Assembly: GCA_005473895.2 (NCBI GenBank)
Contig: SRJI02000002.1
Location: 170,857 to 234,856, forward strand
Source: Carideicomes alvinocaridis
Lineage (GTDB): Bacteria; Pseudomonadota; Alphaproteobacteria; Rhodobacterales; Rhodobacteraceae
Length of the DNA stretch: 64,000 bases
Reading direction: 5' to 3'
The position numbers were made by a program, and so were the translations under genes. Positions 1-8,414 of the stretch are shown here, one piece after another (position 1 is the stretch's first letter; each line of letters opens with the position of its first letter). A model generated the notes under the pieces. It had not been told where the DNA came from and ran no database searches. It saw nothing but the letters and a program-made list of their open reading frames with translations.

Positions 1-461
1 CCTATTGCATCCGGATGGCCCGGGAAAAGGCCCTCGCGGTCGAGGCCGGCGCCGACGATCTGGTCCTCTCTGCCGACACCACCGTCTCTGCAGGGCGTCG
101 CATCATGGGAAAGCCCGAGGATGCCGAGGAGGCGCGCAGCTTCCTGCGCCTGCTCTCCGGCCGCCGCCATCGCGTGGTGACCGCGCTCGCGCTGCGACTG
201 GGCGACCGCCTGTGGGAGCGTGACGTGGTCACGGCGGTCAAGATGAAACCCCTGTCCGAGGCCGAGATCGAGGGCTACCTTGCCACCGGCGACTGGCAGG
301 GCAAGGCGGGCGGCTACGGCATCCAGGGCCCGGCCTCGGCCTTCGTCCCCTGGCTGCAGGGTTCGCATTCCGCGGTGGTGGGCCTGCCGCTGGCCGAGAC
401 CGCGACGCTGCTTCAGGCGGCGGGCTACCCGCTCTGGACCCAAGCGAAAGGCGCGTCATGA
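1..461 (+). CDS. maf: Maf-family nucleotide pyrophosphatase (5'-truncated by window edge)
   Basis: Maf/YhdE-type proteins hydrolyse non-canonical or m7G-type nucleoside triphosphates in the cytoplasm. The frame is open from the first bases, so the N-terminus, including the substrate-loop residues, lies outside the window; about 150 of the usual ~190 residues are present. Visible family motifs are SADTTV with the catalytic Asp, GKP, HRVVTA and [10 protein letters not shown]. The stop codon overlaps the ATG of the RNase E/G-like gene (ATGA), indicating translational coupling. The order maf - RNase E/G - yacG is common in Rhodobacterales. The family assignment is secure; the exact substrate is not visible. 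Confidence 0.92.
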   Translation, partial: YCIRMAREKALAVEAGADDLVLSADTTVSAGRRIMGKPEDAEEARSFLRLLSGRRHRVVTALALRLGDRLWERDVVTAVKMKPLSEAEIEGYLATGDWQGKAGGYGIQGPASAFVPWLQGSHSAVVGLPLAETATLLQAAGYPLWTQAKGAS

Positions 462-1483
462 AAGGCACGACCATCATCCTCGACCAGTTCGAAGGCCGCG
501 AGGCCGCCGCGCTCATGATCGACGGCCGGCTCGAAGACCTGCTGGTCGACAGCGACGGCACCGCGCCCGGCACCATCTACCGCGCGGTGCCCGACCGGCC
601 GGTGAAGGGGCAGGGCGGCGTCTTCTGCCGCACGCCCGACGGCTCGGTCTTCCTGCGCCAGATCAAGGGGCTCTCGCCCGGCCGGCCGCTGCTGGTCCAG
701 GTGACCGGCCATGCCGAACCCGGCAAGGCCCCGGTGGTCAGCCCCCGCGTGCTGTTCAAGTCGCGCTATGCCATCGTCACCCCCGAGGCGCCGGGGCTCA
801 ACGTCTCGCGCTCCATCCGCGACGACGACCGCCGCGACACGCTTCTGGAGATCGCCCACGAGACCGGCGTGCCCGAGGGGATGGGCCTGATCCTGCGGTC
901 CTCCTGCGCGGAGGCCGACGAGGCGGAGATCGCCGAGGACATCCGCGCCATGTCCGACCTCGCGGCGCAGGTCATGGCCGATACCGAGGGCGGGCCGGAA
1001 AAGCTGGTGGACGGTGACGGCCCCCACGCGCTGGCCTGGCGCGACTGGACCATGCAGGCGGAGGTGGAGACCGCGCCCGGCGGCTTCGAGACCCACGGCG
1101 TGCTGGATGAGATCGAGACGCTGCGCTCGCCCTACGTGCCCCTGTCCGGCGGCGCCTCGGCCTATGTGGAGCCGACCCGCGCGCTGGTGGCGGTGGACGT
1201 GAATACCGGCGCCTCGGGCTCGGCCGCCTCGGGCCTGCGCGCCAATCTCGCCCTGGCGAGGGAATTGCCGCGGCAGCTGCGCCTGCGGGGTCTCGCCGGG
1301 CAGGTGGTCGTCGATCCGGCGCCGATGCCCCACAAGGACCGCAAGCAGGTGGAGGGCGCCCTGCGCAAGGCCCTGCGCGAGGATCCGGTGGAGACCACCC
1401 TTGTCGGCTGGACCACGCTGGGCCACATGGAACTGCAACGCCAGCGCCTGCGGGCGCCCCTCTTCGGATGGAGCACACCATGA
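458..1483 (+). CDS. Short ribonuclease E/G family protein
   Basis: Belongs to the RNase E/G (Rne/Rng) family of 5'-end-dependent endoribonucleases acting in rRNA maturation and mRNA decay. At 341 residues it is much shorter than E. coli RNase G (~490) and ends soon after the catalytic region. The two metal-ligand aspartates can be placed: D247 in VDVNTG and D286 in VVVDPAPM. No C-terminal zinc-link or degradosome scaffold follows. ATGA overlaps occur on both sides, with maf upstream and yacG downstream, so all three are probably co-transcribed. Short RNase G-like proteins of this kind are usual beside maf in this order of bacteria; whether this one is active on rRNA is inference. Confidence 0.88.
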   Translation: MKGTTIILDQFEGREAAALMIDGRLEDLLVDSDGTAPGTIYRAVPDRPVKGQGGVFCRTPDGSVFLRQIKGLSPGRPLLVQVTGHAEPGKAPVVSPRVLFKSRYAIVTPEAPGLNVSRSIRDDDRRDTLLEIAHETGVPEGMGLILRSSCAEADEAEIAEDIRAMSDLAAQVMADTEGGPEKLVDGDGPHALAWRDWTMQAEVETAPGGFETHGVLDEIETLRSPYVPLSGGASAYVEPTRALVAVDVNTGASGSAASGLRANLALARELPRQLRLRGLAGQVVVDPAPMPHKDRKQVEGALRKALREDPVETTLVGWTTLGHMELQRQRLRAPLFGWSTP

Positions 1484-1701
1484 GCTGCCCGATCTGTCAC
1501 AAGCCCACATCGGACGCCTACCGTCCCTTCTGCTCGCGCCGCTGCGCCGATGTCGACCTGGCGAAATGGCTGAGCGGCGGCTACGCGGTCCCCTCGACCG
1601 ACCCCGACGACATCGAGGCGGCCCTGGACGAGGCCGAACGCAGCGAGGGCGCGGTCTCCTTCGGCGGCGGCGCGGAGGACAATTCCGACCGCTGGCACTG
1701 A
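1480..1701 (+). CDS. yacG: DNA gyrase inhibitor YacG (zinc-binding)
   Basis: Small zinc-binding protein of the YacG family, which binds GyrB and inhibits gyrase in E. coli. The four zinc-ligand cysteines are CPIC near residue 3 and CSRRC near residue 19, followed by the family motif DLAKWL. An in-frame ATG lies four codons upstream at 1468, but the start at 1480 places the zinc finger at the usual distance and gives the same ATGA overlap with the preceding stop as elsewhere in this operon. The acidic C-terminal tail (residues ~37-73) is typical. It is the last gene of the maf operon. Confidence 0.92.
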   Translation: MSCPICHKPTSDAYRPFCSRRCADVDLAKWLSGGYAVPSTDPDDIEAALDEAERSEGAVSFGGGAEDNSDRWH

Positions 1702-1833
1702 GCCTCGTGCGGTGCCCCGGCCGGCCTGTCCCGCAGGGTTTTCCGAGGGTGCGGATTGCGGGCAAAAACCCTCTGGACACTCGCTGGCCCCTCGCCTAGA
1801 ACGCCTGCACCCGAACGGTCCGCCGTTCCCCGT

Positions 1834-1908
1834 GCCCGGGTAGCTCAGGGGTAGAGCAGTGGATTGAAAATCCTCGTGTCGGTGGTTCGATTCCGCCCCC
1901 GGGCACCA
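1834..1908 (+). tRNA. tRNA-Phe (GAA)
   Basis: Folds as a 75-nt cloverleaf with encoded CCA. The acceptor stem is GCCCGGG/CCCGGGC with discriminator A, the T arm contains GGTTCGATTCC, and the anticodon GAA is at 1866-1868 in the loop TTGAAAA typical of tRNA-Phe. The second pair of the anticodon stem is U-U (GTGGA against TCCTC) rather than Watson-Crick. A short run of T follows the CCA. Confidence 0.96.
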
Positions 1909-2257
1909 TTTTTCTGAAGTCCCAAGCAATTGCGCATAGCGCCTGGATACCGACCTGCCTGCCGTGGGTCGCGAGGGACCCCACATTGAAAGCCGCGCCC
2001 GTTACCGACCCGGGGCTGAGTTCAGCCTGGGTTACTTCCAGCTGCGCTCAAGGATTGGGTCGAGGCTTGGGTCGCGAATGAGGTCCAGCCGAGCCATCAC
2101 CCTCGGAGGAACTCCGGTGCCGCCGATCGCGAAGGGACGGGAGCCTCCCTGGCTCGCATCACGCATCGTCAAACCTGCCTGAGTGCGGCCCGGGCAATCA
2201 CGCCCCGAGGGCGGGGACGCAGGCCTGCGCCTAACTTCTGATCGTCACTCGGGATGG
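1909..2257. other. Gene-free spacer between tRNA-Phe and tRNA-Met
   Basis: About 350 bp without a credible gene. Open frames here (for example + 1964-2182) have no good ribosome binding site and encode compositionally odd peptides. Apart from the T-run just after tRNA-Phe (1909-1913), I see no hairpin, repeat or tRNA-end duplication that would mark an integration site. Confidence 0.5.
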
Positions 2258-2334
2258 TGGTAGCGGAGGAGGGACTTGAACCCCCGACACAAGGATTATG
2301 ATTCCTCTGCTCTAACCAACTGAGCTACTCCGCC
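2258..2334 (-). tRNA. tRNA-Met (CAT), elongator type
   Basis: The minus strand folds into a 77-nt cloverleaf with encoded CCA (complement of 2258-2260). The acceptor stem GGCGGAG pairs with CTCCGCT, with one terminal G-U pair, so it is not the C1xA72 initiator type. The anticodon CAT is the complement of 2298-2300 in loop ATCATAA. A CAT anticodon can also be an Ile2 tRNA after lysidine modification; the body resembles elongator Met, so Met is preferred. Confidence 0.88.
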
Positions 2335-2499
2335 GGAACCGAGCGGTGACCTATGCGGATCGCGCTGGGGCGTCAAGCGGAAAACTGGGCGATGGAGCCG
2401 CTTTTTGGTGGCAGGCCGGGATCGGGCCCTCCCCTGTTAGGGCCACGTTAATCGCACAGCGCTAGGCTCCGGGAGAAGGGACTCGCAGGAGTGGGAGCG

Positions 2500-2934
2500 A
2501 TGCCGCATCGGCCCGAGGTCAATCTGCTGCTGGTGGAGGACAACCAGCTCGACGTGAAGATATTTCGTCGCGCCCTCAACAGCGCGGGGCTCGACCACCC
2601 GATCCAGGTGGCCGGCAACGGCGTGGAAGCTCTGGCCGCCCTGCGGGGCGAGGGGGACGACCCGCCGGTGGAGCGGCCCAATGTGGTCCTGCTCGACATC
2701 AACATGCCGCGGATGAACGGTCTGGAATTCCTGCGCGAACTGCGCGCGGACCCCGAGCTGCGCAACCAGGTGGTCTTTGTCCTGTCCACGTCGGACGCGG
2801 AGCATGACCGCGAACGGGTCTATGAATACAACGTCGCGGGTTACCTGCTCAAATGCAGCGCAGGGGAGGATTTCGTCGATACGGTTCGGATGCTGGGCAA
2901 ATACATGGAGAAGGTGCGCCTCCCGCTTCATTGA
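2500..2934 (+). CDS. Stand-alone response regulator, Rcp1-like receiver
   Basis: A single receiver domain of 144 residues, of the slightly long type (Rcp1-like) usually paired with phytochrome-like kinases. The acidic pocket is VEDN near residue 15, the phospho-acceptor is D66 in LLDINMP, and the conserved Lys is in YLLKCS. There is no output domain. The start at ATG 2500 is chosen because AGGAG lies eight bases upstream; the GTG at 2491 overlaps that Shine-Dalgarno sequence. It is followed almost directly by the histidine kinase, which is its likely partner. With no DNA-binding domain it must act through protein contact or phosphotransfer. Confidence 0.88.
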   Translation: MPHRPEVNLLLVEDNQLDVKIFRRALNSAGLDHPIQVAGNGVEALAALRGEGDDPPVERPNVVLLDINMPRMNGLEFLRELRADPELRNQVVFVLSTSDAEHDRERVYEYNVAGYLLKCSAGEDFVDTVRMLGKYMEKVRLPLH

Positions 2935-2957
2935 TCGGTACTTCGCGGAGAAAGCTT

Positions 2958-4997
2958 TTGAGCCTCACCACCCGGGCCGCCCTTGCCATGGCGATGATCG
3001 TGGGCGTCAGCACCCTCGCGGTTCTGTGGCTGGTGATCGTCACCCATCAGGCGCGCCTCGCCGCGTCGCTGGAGGCGCGGCTGACCACGCAGCTGCAGAT
3101 CGCCCTGCGGCAGGGGGAGGCGGCGATCTCCTCCCTGCACCGCGAGGCAAGGGCGCTGGCAGACGGGCCGGTGATGCGCGCCTACCTTGCGGACCCGGTC
3201 GGCGAGCGCGGCATGCTGGAGGCGCGGCTGTCCGGTCTGCTCGCGGCCCGGCCGGAGCTGTTCCAGGCCCGGCTGATCGATGCCGCCGGGAAGGAAGAGG
3301 TGAGGGTCGAACGGTCAGATGACCGGCTCAGCGTGACGCCGCCCTCGAAGCTGCAGGACAAGGGGGGGCGCAGCTACGTGGCGGCGATGCTGGGGCTGAA
3401 GCCGGGGGAGGTGCATGTGGGGCGCGTGAGCCTCAACCGGGAACACGGCCGGATCGAGCGACCGCTTCGGCCGGCCTTGCGGCTGGCCGTTCCGGTCTTC
3501 GGCCCGGACGGAGGGCGGCGGGGCGGCATCGTGTTCAACCTCGAAGGGCGGGCGCTGTTGCCGCCGTCGCGGCAGGGGATCGCAGAACTTCGCGCGGTAA
3601 AGCCCGGTGGCGAATACGTCCTGCATCCGGACCCGACCCGCGAATTCGGCATGGAGCTGGGCACGGGCCAGGGGCTGCAACGTGAATTCGGCGTGGCGCC
3701 GGGGCAGCTCATCCCGCGGGGAAAATCGGCCACCGTCACCCGCCTCGCAGGCTCCCCGGAATCCCGCGATCGGGGCGGGGCCCAAGCCGAGGGCATGGCG
3801 CGGAAAGCGGAACCGATGCTCGCCGCCGCGCAATGGTTCGTCCCGAAAGGGTCGGAGGAGGCGCGCCTGCTGCTTGTCGCCGCCGCCCCGGAACGTGCCG
3901 CCTTTGCCCTGTCGCAGAAGACCACGCGGTGGCTGGTGGCGATGATCCTCGCGGTGGTGGGGGGCGCCTGCCTGATCGCCTGGCTTCTCAGCCGGACGGT
4001 GACGCGCCGGCTGGACGTGGTGGCCCGGACCGCGCGGCGCATCGCCAGTGGCGACCGCGAGGCCGTGGCCGAGATCGGCGGAGAGGACGAGCTGACCGAC
4101 ATGGCGCGCGCCTTCAACAGCATGACCGCGCGGCTGAACCGGATGATGGTGCGCGACGAGGAGACCAAGAGCCTGCTGCGGCTCGCCAACAGCGAATTCG
4201 CGCGCTCCAACGCCGACCTGGAAAGCTTTGCGCGGGCCGCAGCCCATGATCTGCGCGGGCCTATCATCGCGCTATCGGCGCTGCGCGACTGGCTGGAAGA
4301 GGCCCTGCCGGACCCGCCGGAGGACGCGCGCCTTCACCTCGCCGAGATGCGCCGCCAGGTTCGCCGGCTCGAGGACCTGGTGGCGGGCCTGCTCAACCAC
4401 CTGCTGCTGGGCGAGCGCAAGCCTGCCCTGACCCGGTTCGAGGCCGCGCCGCTCCTGCGCAGGATCGTCGCGCGGTTGCGCCTGCCGGCGGGGTTCCGGG
4501 TGGAAAGCCGCATCGACACGCCGGTGATCACCGCGGCCCGGCGGGAATACGAGGTCATCCTCGAGCAACTCATCAGCAATGCCGCCCGCCACGACGACCG
4601 CGCGGCGGGGACGATCCATGTGCGACTGGGGCAAGAGGCGGGCGCGCTCCTGATCGAGGTGGCTGATGACGGCCCGGGCATCCCGCCCGACGCGCATGAA
4701 AGGGTGATGCAACCGCTGCTGACCCTGCGGTCCCGCGATTCCGGCGCGGGCAGCGGCATGGGCCTCGCCATGGTGGACAAGATCGTCCGGCGCTGGTCCG
4801 GCCGGGTGGAGATCCTGTCCGCTCCGCCCGCGCGGGGCACGGTCTTTCGCGTGATCCTGCCGCAGGGCGCACCGCCGCCGACCCCGGGCGAAATCGCCGC
4901 GCGGCTGGCGGCCGAAAGCGACGGCGCCCCCGCGGGAGCGATGCTTGCCGGGGCCGGCGACGGGCCGGGGGTCGCCGCAAGCGACAGGCCCGCATGA
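2958..4997 (+). CDS. Membrane sensor histidine kinase with HAMP domain
   Basis: Domain order from a TTG start at 2958 (GGAG seven bases upstream; another in-frame TTG at 2931 overlaps the previous stop): transmembrane segment near residues 8-30, a large periplasmic sensor region to about 315, a second membrane segment (WLVAMILAVVGGACLIAWLL), HAMP, a dimerisation domain with H430 in AAHDLRGP, and an HATPase domain with N-box NAARHDD and DGPGIP and GSGMGLAM boxes. The HDLRGP-type H-box is the kind found in phytochrome-type kinases and agrees with the Rcp1-like receiver just upstream. The ligand is unknown. The C-terminal ~35 residues are Ala/Gly/Pro rich and probably disordered. Confidence 0.88.
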   Translation: MSLTTRAALAMAMIVGVSTLAVLWLVIVTHQARLAASLEARLTTQLQIALRQGEAAISSLHREARALADGPVMRAYLADPVGERGMLEARLSGLLAARPELFQARLIDAAGKEEVRVERSDDRLSVTPPSKLQDKGGRSYVAAMLGLKPGEVHVGRVSLNREHGRIERPLRPALRLAVPVFGPDGGRRGGIVFNLEGRALLPPSRQGIAELRAVKPGGEYVLHPDPTREFGMELGTGQGLQREFGVAPGQLIPRGKSATVTRLAGSPESRDRGGAQAEGMARKAEPMLAAAQWFVPKGSEEARLLLVAAAPERAAFALSQKTTRWLVAMILAVVGGACLIAWLLSRTVTRRLDVVARTARRIASGDREAVAEIGGEDELTDMARAFNSMTARLNRMMVRDEETKSLLRLANSEFARSNADLESFARAAAHDLRGPIIALSALRDWLEEALPDPPEDARLHLAEMRRQVRRLEDLVAGLLNHLLLGERKPALTRFEAAPLLRRIVARLRLPAGFRVESRIDTPVITAARREYEVILEQLISNAARHDDRAAGTIHVRLGQEAGALLIEVADDGPGIPPDAHERVMQPLLTLRSRDSGAGSGMGLAMVDKIVRRWSGRVEILSAPPARGTVFRVILPQGAPPPTPGEIAARLAAESDGAPAGAMLAGAGDGPGVAASDRPA

Positions 4998-5021
4998 ATT
5001 CCGATTTTTTCAGTCGGGAAT
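4998..5021. promoter_or_regulatory. Inverted repeat just after the kinase stop, upstream of the SIP gene
   Basis: Near-palindrome ATTCCGA (4998-5004) and TCGGGAAT (5014-5021) around a T-rich 9-base loop, in an otherwise very GC-rich area. It could be a weak terminator for the two-component genes or an operator for the following siderophore-interacting protein gene 170 bp downstream. The sequence does not decide between these. Confidence 0.35.
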
Positions 5022-5189
5022 ACTGGAAGTGCCCGCCCGGACAGGGTATCTCCGGGGCAGAGCCGCAAGGCCCGGATCCGTCGCGGAGGTTCCCATGTAC
5101 GTCGCCCCCTGTCCCTGTCACGCTGCGTTGGCTGGCCTCCGGCCGCGGACCTGCTGCCTCTGCGCGCCGCGCTTCGCGGGGGCACCGGC

Positions 5190-6194
5190 ATGAGCGTCTG
5201 GGCGGAGGGGCATGTCGCGCTCGACCCGGCGCTGGTGCGCGGCTTCATCGAGGGGCAGGCGCGGGACTACGACCTGCCGCTGCAGGTGACGGAGGCGACC
5301 GTGGCGCTGGAGATCTGGGGCGGCGCGATCCAGGCTGCGCCCGAGGGGGCGGGCACCGCCCTGCGCCTGCGCGCGCCGGAGGAGGGGCTGCTGCACGCGA
5401 TCCGCGAGGCCGTGACCGAACAGCTGGGGGCGGCGGGGGCGCTGCCCGACTGGAAGGATGTCGATGCCGGCAAGCTGCCCGCCAACATGCGCCTCGCCCA
5501 GGTCGTCTCCGTCACCGACATCTCGCCCGCCTTCCGCCGGGTGCGCGTGGCCGGCGCCGGGCTGGACCGCTTTGCCACCGGCGGTCTGCATTTCCGCCTG
5601 CTGCTGCCGCCCGAGGGGCGCGCTCCGGTCTGGCCGGTCACCGACGAGCGGGGGCGCACCCGCTGGCCCGACGGTGAGGATGCGCTGCACAAGCCGGTCT
5701 ACACGGTGCGTCACCTCTCGCCCGCAGGGGACTGGCTGGATTTCGACGTCTTCCTGCATGAGGGCGGCCGCACAACGGACTGGACGGCCCGCACCCGGCC
5801 GGGCGACGTCGTGGGCCTGATAGGGCCGGGGGGCGACAGCCACCCCGAGGCGCGTCACCTGGGGCTCTGGGGGGACGAGACGGCGCTGCCGGCCATCCTG
5901 CGCATCACGGAGGCCCTGCCGCCGGAGGCCCGGGGCGAGATCTGCCTGCGGGTGGAGGCCGAGGACCTGCCGGCCGTGGCCCTGCCCGAGGGCATGGTGC
6001 TGCGCCGCGTCGACAGTGCCGCGGCGCTGACCGCCGACCTGCTGGAGAGCGCGCTGCCGGGGCAGGGCGGCTATGTCTGGTTCGGCGGCGAAAAGGCCGA
6101 GGCCGCGCGCATCCGGTCGCTTCTGCGCGCCCGGGATCTGCCGAAATCGCAATGCCTGATCATGTCCTACTGGACCGCCGGCGCGGAGGGCTGA
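5190..6194 (+). CDS. Siderophore-interacting protein (FAD ferric-siderophore reductase family) with N-terminal DUF2218-like domain
   Basis: Residues ~1-90 resemble DUF2218 (short alpha/beta domain, VALEIWGG...LRLRAPEEGLLHAIREAV), and the rest is the ViuB/SIP flavoprotein fold. FAD-binding signature: PVYTVRHLS followed by DFDVFLHEGG and GDVVGLIGPGG; NAD(P)H-side segment: LWGDETALPAILRI and GYVWFGGEKAEA. Family members reduce ferric siderophores in the cytoplasm to release iron. There are no TonB receptor or siderophore synthesis genes nearby, so this is an isolated iron-release enzyme. The ATG follows a 190-bp upstream region that contains the inverted repeat at 4998-5021. Length (334) fits DUF2218-SIP fusions. 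Confidence 0.9.
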   Translation: MSVWAEGHVALDPALVRGFIEGQARDYDLPLQVTEATVALEIWGGAIQAAPEGAGTALRLRAPEEGLLHAIREAVTEQLGAAGALPDWKDVDAGKLPANMRLAQVVSVTDISPAFRRVRVAGAGLDRFATGGLHFRLLLPPEGRAPVWPVTDERGRTRWPDGEDALHKPVYTVRHLSPAGDWLDFDVFLHEGGRTTDWTARTRPGDVVGLIGPGGDSHPEARHLGLWGDETALPAILRITEALPPEARGEICLRVEAEDLPAVALPEGMVLRRVDSAAALTADLLESALPGQGGYVWFGGEKAEAARIRSLLRARDLPKSQCLIMSYWTAGAEG

Positions 6195-6248
6195 GCCCCG
6201 CCGCTCACGATGCGGCGCGCCCCGGGGCCCCGGCGGCCAGTCGCCCGG

Positions 6249-6671
6249 TCAGCGCTGCATCTCGGCCAGGATATGGCGGACCAGCGCGCCCACGGCGGCG
6301 TCCTGCCCGCCGTTCTCGTGCTGCCGGTGCAGGGCGCCCAGGTCGCGGATCGCGAGGGTCGCCCGGTCGGTCAGGTCGGAACTGCTGGCATAGCCCATGG
6401 ACCAGTCCGGATAGGCCCGGTGTTCGACCTCGCGCTCCAGCACGCGGGTGGGCTCGCCATGGCGCCCGTCCCGTTCGATCCGGGCATAGCAGGCCAGCAC
6501 GGCCGCCTTCTCGCCCTCCAGCACCTGGAAGAACAGCCGGTCGTGGTAGATGAGCAGCCCGGTGATACCGTCGGCGGCGTTGCGATCCCGGGAGGTGAGG
6601 AGGATCTGCTGCAGGAATGCTTCCGGCAGGGAGTACTTGGCGGTGCTGAGATAGGCGAGTTGGTGTATCAT
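6249..6671 (-). CDS. BLUF-domain blue-light sensor
   Basis: 140-residue stand-alone BLUF (FAD-using blue-light) protein. The N-terminal Tyr that hydrogen-bonds flavin is in MIHQLAYLST; further signature parts are GITGLLIYHDRLFFQVLEG, the RI..D.RH segment and WSMGYA. The start is set at ATG 6671 so that the beta-1 strand begins at once, as in other short BLUF proteins; the longer TTG-initiated frame (6719) adds residues unlike the family. No output domain is attached, so signalling must be by protein contact. It is divergent from the MocR-type regulator across a 276-bp region, which raises the possibility of a shared light-responsive control. Confidence 0.9.
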   Translation of the reverse strand: MIHQLAYLSTAKYSLPEAFLQQILLTSRDRNAADGITGLLIYHDRLFFQVLEGEKAAVLACYARIERDGRHGEPTRVLEREVEHRAYPDWSMGYASSSDLTDRATLAIRDLGALHRQHENGGQDAAVGALVRHILAEMQR

Positions 6672-6947
6672 GTGGGAAATTTGCGGGCCCGCTCCGATGA
6701 CCCTGCGGAGGAAGGGCAAAAACCTTTGTCGAAGGGCAGCGGGGCTGCATCATGGGCGGTGACACCGGCGCGCCGGCGGGAGGACTTGTCCGATTTCATT
6801 TTTGCATCAATGTGGTCGCACCCTGGCAATAAACTCTGACATGGACAGGGAAAAACGGCATCTTTTTCGCGGCTTTCGTCCAGAGCGTGGGCGGGGGCGC
6901 GGGCGGGGGCGCGGGCGGATACAGGCGACGTGACGCGGAGCGTGGAC
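6672..6947. promoter_or_regulatory. Divergent promoter region BLUF / MocR-type regulator with 12-bp tandem repeat
   Basis: 276 bp between two divergent genes. Positions 6889-6918 hold 2.5 perfect copies of the 12-mer GGGCGGGGGCGC, ending about 30 bp before the MocR-type start. A T-rich patch (6840-6876) lies upstream of it. No recognised operator consensus was found. Confidence 0.5.
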
Positions 6948-8414
6948 ATGGCCTGGCGGGACCTGCTGGGGCCGCCCGGGAAATCGGGCCGGCCGTTGCA
7001 AGTGCAGCTCCGCGAGGCGCTCATCACCGCGATCGATTCCGGGCGTCTTGCCCCGGGCACGCGGCTGCCGGCCAACCGGCGCCTTGCCGAGCTGCTGGGC
7101 CTTTCGCGCAACACGGTCATCGCCGCCCTGCGCGGCCTGACCGAGAGCGGCTATCTCGAGGCCCGGCGGGGAAGCGGCGTCTTCGTCGCGCGGTCTCCGC
7201 TTCCCGCCGCCGCGATGCCGCTGTCCGACCGCCCGGCCGAGGGGTGGCTGCATCCGCCGGCCCTGCGCCCCTCGCTGTTGCGGCAGATGCCGGTGCCGGA
7301 GGATTGGCGCGGCTATCCCTATCCCTTCCTCGCCGGTCGCCCCGATCCGGCGCTCTTTCCCACCGCCGCCTGGCGCGAAAGCGTGCGGACGGCCTCGTCC
7401 GTCGCCGGCCTGCGCGACTGGGTGTCGGAGGTCGATGGCGGGGACGATGGCGCATTGCTGCACGAGGTCAGGACGCGGGTGCTGCCGGCGCGCGGCATCT
7501 GGGCCACGGAACAGGAGGTGATGATCACGCTGGGCGCGCAGCAGGGGCTGTTCCTCGTAGCGCAGCTATTCCTCTCTGGCGGGCGGCGCGCGGCGATGGA
7601 GGATCCCGGCTCGCCGGACCTGCGCGCGATGCTGCGGCTCTTTACCCCGACCGTGTCGCTGATGGCGGTGGACGGGGAGGGGGCGCATCCCGGCCGGGCC
7701 CTTCTGCAAAGCGACGTGGTCTTCCTCTCCGGCTCGGCGCAATGTCCGACCACCGTGGCCCTGTCCGAGACGCGGCGGCGCCATTTCCTGGATGCGGCCG
7801 CCCGGGCCGGCACGCTGCTGGTGGAGGACGACCAGGGCACCGCCCCGCTGGCCGAGACGGGGCCGCTCGCGCTCAAGTCCATGGACCGGACGGGGAACGT
7901 GGTGCATGTGGGCAGCCTGTCGCGGCCGCTCGCGCCAGCGCTGCGTCTCGGTTACGTGGTGGGCCCGGCCGAGATCGTGGCGGAGCTGCGGGCGCTGCGG
8001 CAATTGATGCTGCGGCACCCGCCCTCGAACAATCAGCGGGCGATGGCCGCCTTCCTGTCGCTGGGCCATTACCAGAGCCACATGTCGCGGCTCCGGACGA
8101 TCATGGCCGCGCGCCATGCCGCCTGCGAGGCGGCGCTCGACGCGCTGGGCCCCGACGTGGGCTGGCGGCGCGGGCCGGGGGCGGCAAGCTACTGGCTGAC
8201 CCTGCCCGACTGGGCCCGGTCCGGCGCGCTGAGCGAGGCGGCGCGCGAGGCCGGGATCCTGGTGGAGCCGGGCGCGCCCTTCTTCGCCGTGCCCGAGGAC
8301 GGCCGGCGCCACCTGCGGCTGGCGGTGGGCGCGGTGCCGGAAGAGCGCATCGCCGAGGGGATCGGCCGGTTGGGCGCGCTGCTGCGCCGGCAGGGTCAGG
8401 AGGCCGGGCGGTAG
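6948..8414 (+). CDS. MocR-family (GntR-HTH plus aminotransferase-like) regulator lacking the PLP lysine
   Basis: Residues ~1-75 form a GntR-type winged helix (LREALITAIDSGRLAPGTRLPANRRLAELLGLSR...), and residues ~115-485 the fold-type I aminotransferase domain of MocR/GabR regulators. The start is ATG 6948, with GGAG seven bases upstream; GTG 6930 is an alternative. Normally the PLP-binding Lys sits in G-T-F-S-K; here the segment is GSLSRPLAPALRLGY, so residue 326 is Arg. The EDDY motif is also altered to EDDQ. PLP cannot form the usual Schiff base, so the protein may bind another ligand or no PLP. Its last 19 bases overlap the convergent ABC ATPase gene. Target genes are unknown; the BLUF gene and the adjacent peptide-transporter operon are candidates. 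Confidence 0.88.
   Translation: MAWRDLLGPPGKSGRPLQVQLREALITAIDSGRLAPGTRLPANRRLAELLGLSRNTVIAALRGLTESGYLEARRGSGVFVARSPLPAAAMPLSDRPAEGWLHPPALRPSLLRQMPVPEDWRGYPYPFLAGRPDPALFPTAAWRESVRTASSVAGLRDWVSEVDGGDDGALLHEVRTRVLPARGIWATEQEVMITLGAQQGLFLVAQLFLSGGRRAAMEDPGSPDLRAMLRLFTPTVSLMAVDGEGAHPGRALLQSDVVFLSGSAQCPTTVALSETRRRHFLDAAARAGTLLVEDDQGTAPLAETGPLALKSMDRTGNVVHVGSLSRPLAPALRLGYVVGPAEIVAELRALRQLMLRHPPSNNQRAMAAFLSLGHYQSHMSRLRTIMAARHAACEAALDALGPDVGWRRGPGAASYWLTLPDWARSGALSEAAREAGILVEPGAPFFAVPEDGRRHLRLAVGAVPEERIAEGIGRLGALLRRQGQEAGR

Noticed and set aside
1964..2182. 72-codon open frame between tRNA-Phe and tRNA-Met, and a minus-strand peptide in the same place
   Set aside because: No ribosome binding site, odd Arg/Ser-rich composition, no family likeness; also no att-like repeat of the tRNA ends, so an integrated element is not supported.
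4994..5189. ATG overlapping the histidine kinase stop (peptide NSDFFSREYW...)
   Set aside because: The frame runs on into the siderophore-interacting protein gene in another phase and has no stop of its own before it; the spacer is better read as regulatory.
6205..6553. Long open frames on both strands around 6.2-6.6 kb
   Set aside because: High-GC shadow frames of the BLUF gene; only the BLUF frame has a recognisable domain.
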